A stretch of DNA of 64,000 nucleotides from Prorocentrum cordatum. Taxonomy: Eukaryota; Sar; Dinophyceae; Prorocentrales; Prorocentraceae. The translations under genes were made by a program, and so were the position numbers. Shown here in pieces: positions 63,552-64,000 of this stretch. Numbering within the stretch: the stretch's first letter is position 1; every line of letters begins with the position of its first letter. The stretch lies in NCBI GenBank assembly GCA_963575745.1, contig CAUYUJ010016144.1, forward strand, positions 72,240-136,239. The letters run 5' to 3'. Under the pieces are notes generated by a model. The model searched no databases and was not told the DNA's origin. It saw nothing but the letters and a program-made list of their open reading frames with translations.

Positions 63552-64000
63552 ATGACCTCGTACGACGGGTCGTTGGACTGCGAGCAGTCGCCGACGGCGA
63601 ACATGATCGAGTGCGCGGAGCAGGCTCTCGTGCAGCTGTTCATACTGGCGGTGCTGGTGTACACCATGTGCAGGGCCAGGGCGCTGGAGTCCACCAGTGC
63701 CGAGCGGCGGCCCATGCTCACCATCTCGAGGTATTTCGTGGCCTACACGGCCTCTTACAGCCTCTGGATCGTTGCCCGCGTGCCCTGGGCCTCACAGTGG
63801 GCTGCGGACTCGCAGGCCTGGAGGCTGTTCGTGTCGGTGGCCTGGCGGCTGCTATGCCTCAACGGCGCGTTTAACTTCGCGGCGCTCTGGCTGCACGCGC
63901 GCGAGGCGGCCCCAGGCGTCAACGACGCACCTCGGCACGCGGGCTTCTTGGACGAGCCGCTCGTCGAGACACTGGAGGTGGACCGCGTGGACCACCAGCG
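63552..64000 (+). CDS. Multi-pass membrane protein, downstream exon (runs off the window)
   Basis: An open frame from the ATG at 63552 to the end with no stop: TSYDGSLDCEQSPTANMIEC, then three hydrophobic segments, ALVQLFILAVLVYTMCRARA, SRYFVAYTASYSLWIVARVP and WRLFVSVAWRLLCLNGAFNF with AALWLHARE, ending FLDEPLVETLEVDRVD. With the two helices upstream this makes at least five membrane segments, compatible with a receptor- or channel-like protein, but no family is recognised. Codon use is strongly GC-ending (GTG, CTG, GCC), typical of an expressed dinoflagellate gene. The 63552 ATG may be internal to the protein. Confidence 0.7.
   Translation, partial: MTSYDGSLDCEQSPTANMIECAEQALVQLFILAVLVYTMCRARALESTSAERRPMLTISRYFVAYTASYSLWIVARVPWASQWAADSQAWRLFVSVAWRLLCLNGAFNFAALWLHAREAAPGVNDAPRHAGFLDEPLVETLEVDRVDHQ

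Overview
This is nuclear genomic DNA from a eukaryote, most likely a core dinoflagellate (Prorocentrum- or Symbiodiniaceae-like; the genus is only a guess). The evidence is pentatricopeptide (PPR) repeats of the form ISYNAGISACEKGGQWQQAL on one strand, a GC-rich background full of trinucleotide microsatellites and degenerate CCAAGACGGCCC tracts, no bacterial gene density, no CRISPR array and no rRNA or tRNA gene that I could recognise. Real coding sequence fills perhaps a quarter of the window. The rest is repeats, foldback elements and decaying transposons.

Layout. 1-18 kb: microsatellites, degenerate minisatellites, three PPR blocks (2.5-3.0, 6.4-7.3, 10.75-11.1 kb, all +) and several short palindromic elements. 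18.4-21 kb: a 90-bp satellite array (19.15-20.61 kb) with duplicated flanks. 21.1-33 kb: an 11-kb Helitron-class element on the - strand. Read 5' to 3', it encodes a ubiquitin-specific-protease-like domain, a C2H2 finger, a DUF6570-like domain, a Helitron Rep domain (HUH and two-tyrosine motifs) and a PIF1-type helicase. It is interrupted by introns, two in-frame TGA codons and at least two frameshifts. 33.1-36.4 kb: a perfect hairpin, three kinds of tandem repeat and a second, scrambled copy of the 90-bp satellite, so the Helitron sits between two arrays of one satellite. 36.9-44.7 kb: three more PPR blocks (+), four foldback elements in this part of the window, an 83-bp tandem array and long microsatellites. 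44.7-50.4 kb: mostly low-complexity DNA.

50.4-63.0 kb is a compositionally distinct, lower-GC block bounded by two diverged direct repeats of about 170 bp. It contains a decayed Ty1/copia-like reverse transcriptase/RNase H (58.9-59.95 kb, +) and, nested near its left end, a GC-rich LINE-like reverse transcriptase on the - strand (51.4-54.2 kb). I read it as an old copia-like element with a later LINE insertion. 63.1-64.0 kb: two exons of a multi-pass membrane protein (+) running off the window, with a foldback element in the interval between them.

How it fits together. The PPR blocks are the likely host genes: organelle RNA-binding proteins, either several short genes or exons of larger ones. 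Most share the same 5' boundary and start and end at the same codon phase. Nearly everything else is mobile or satellite DNA. At least four families of roughly 100-320-bp terminal-inverted-repeat elements are present in two or three copies each, and one pair carries clean 5-bp target-site duplications.
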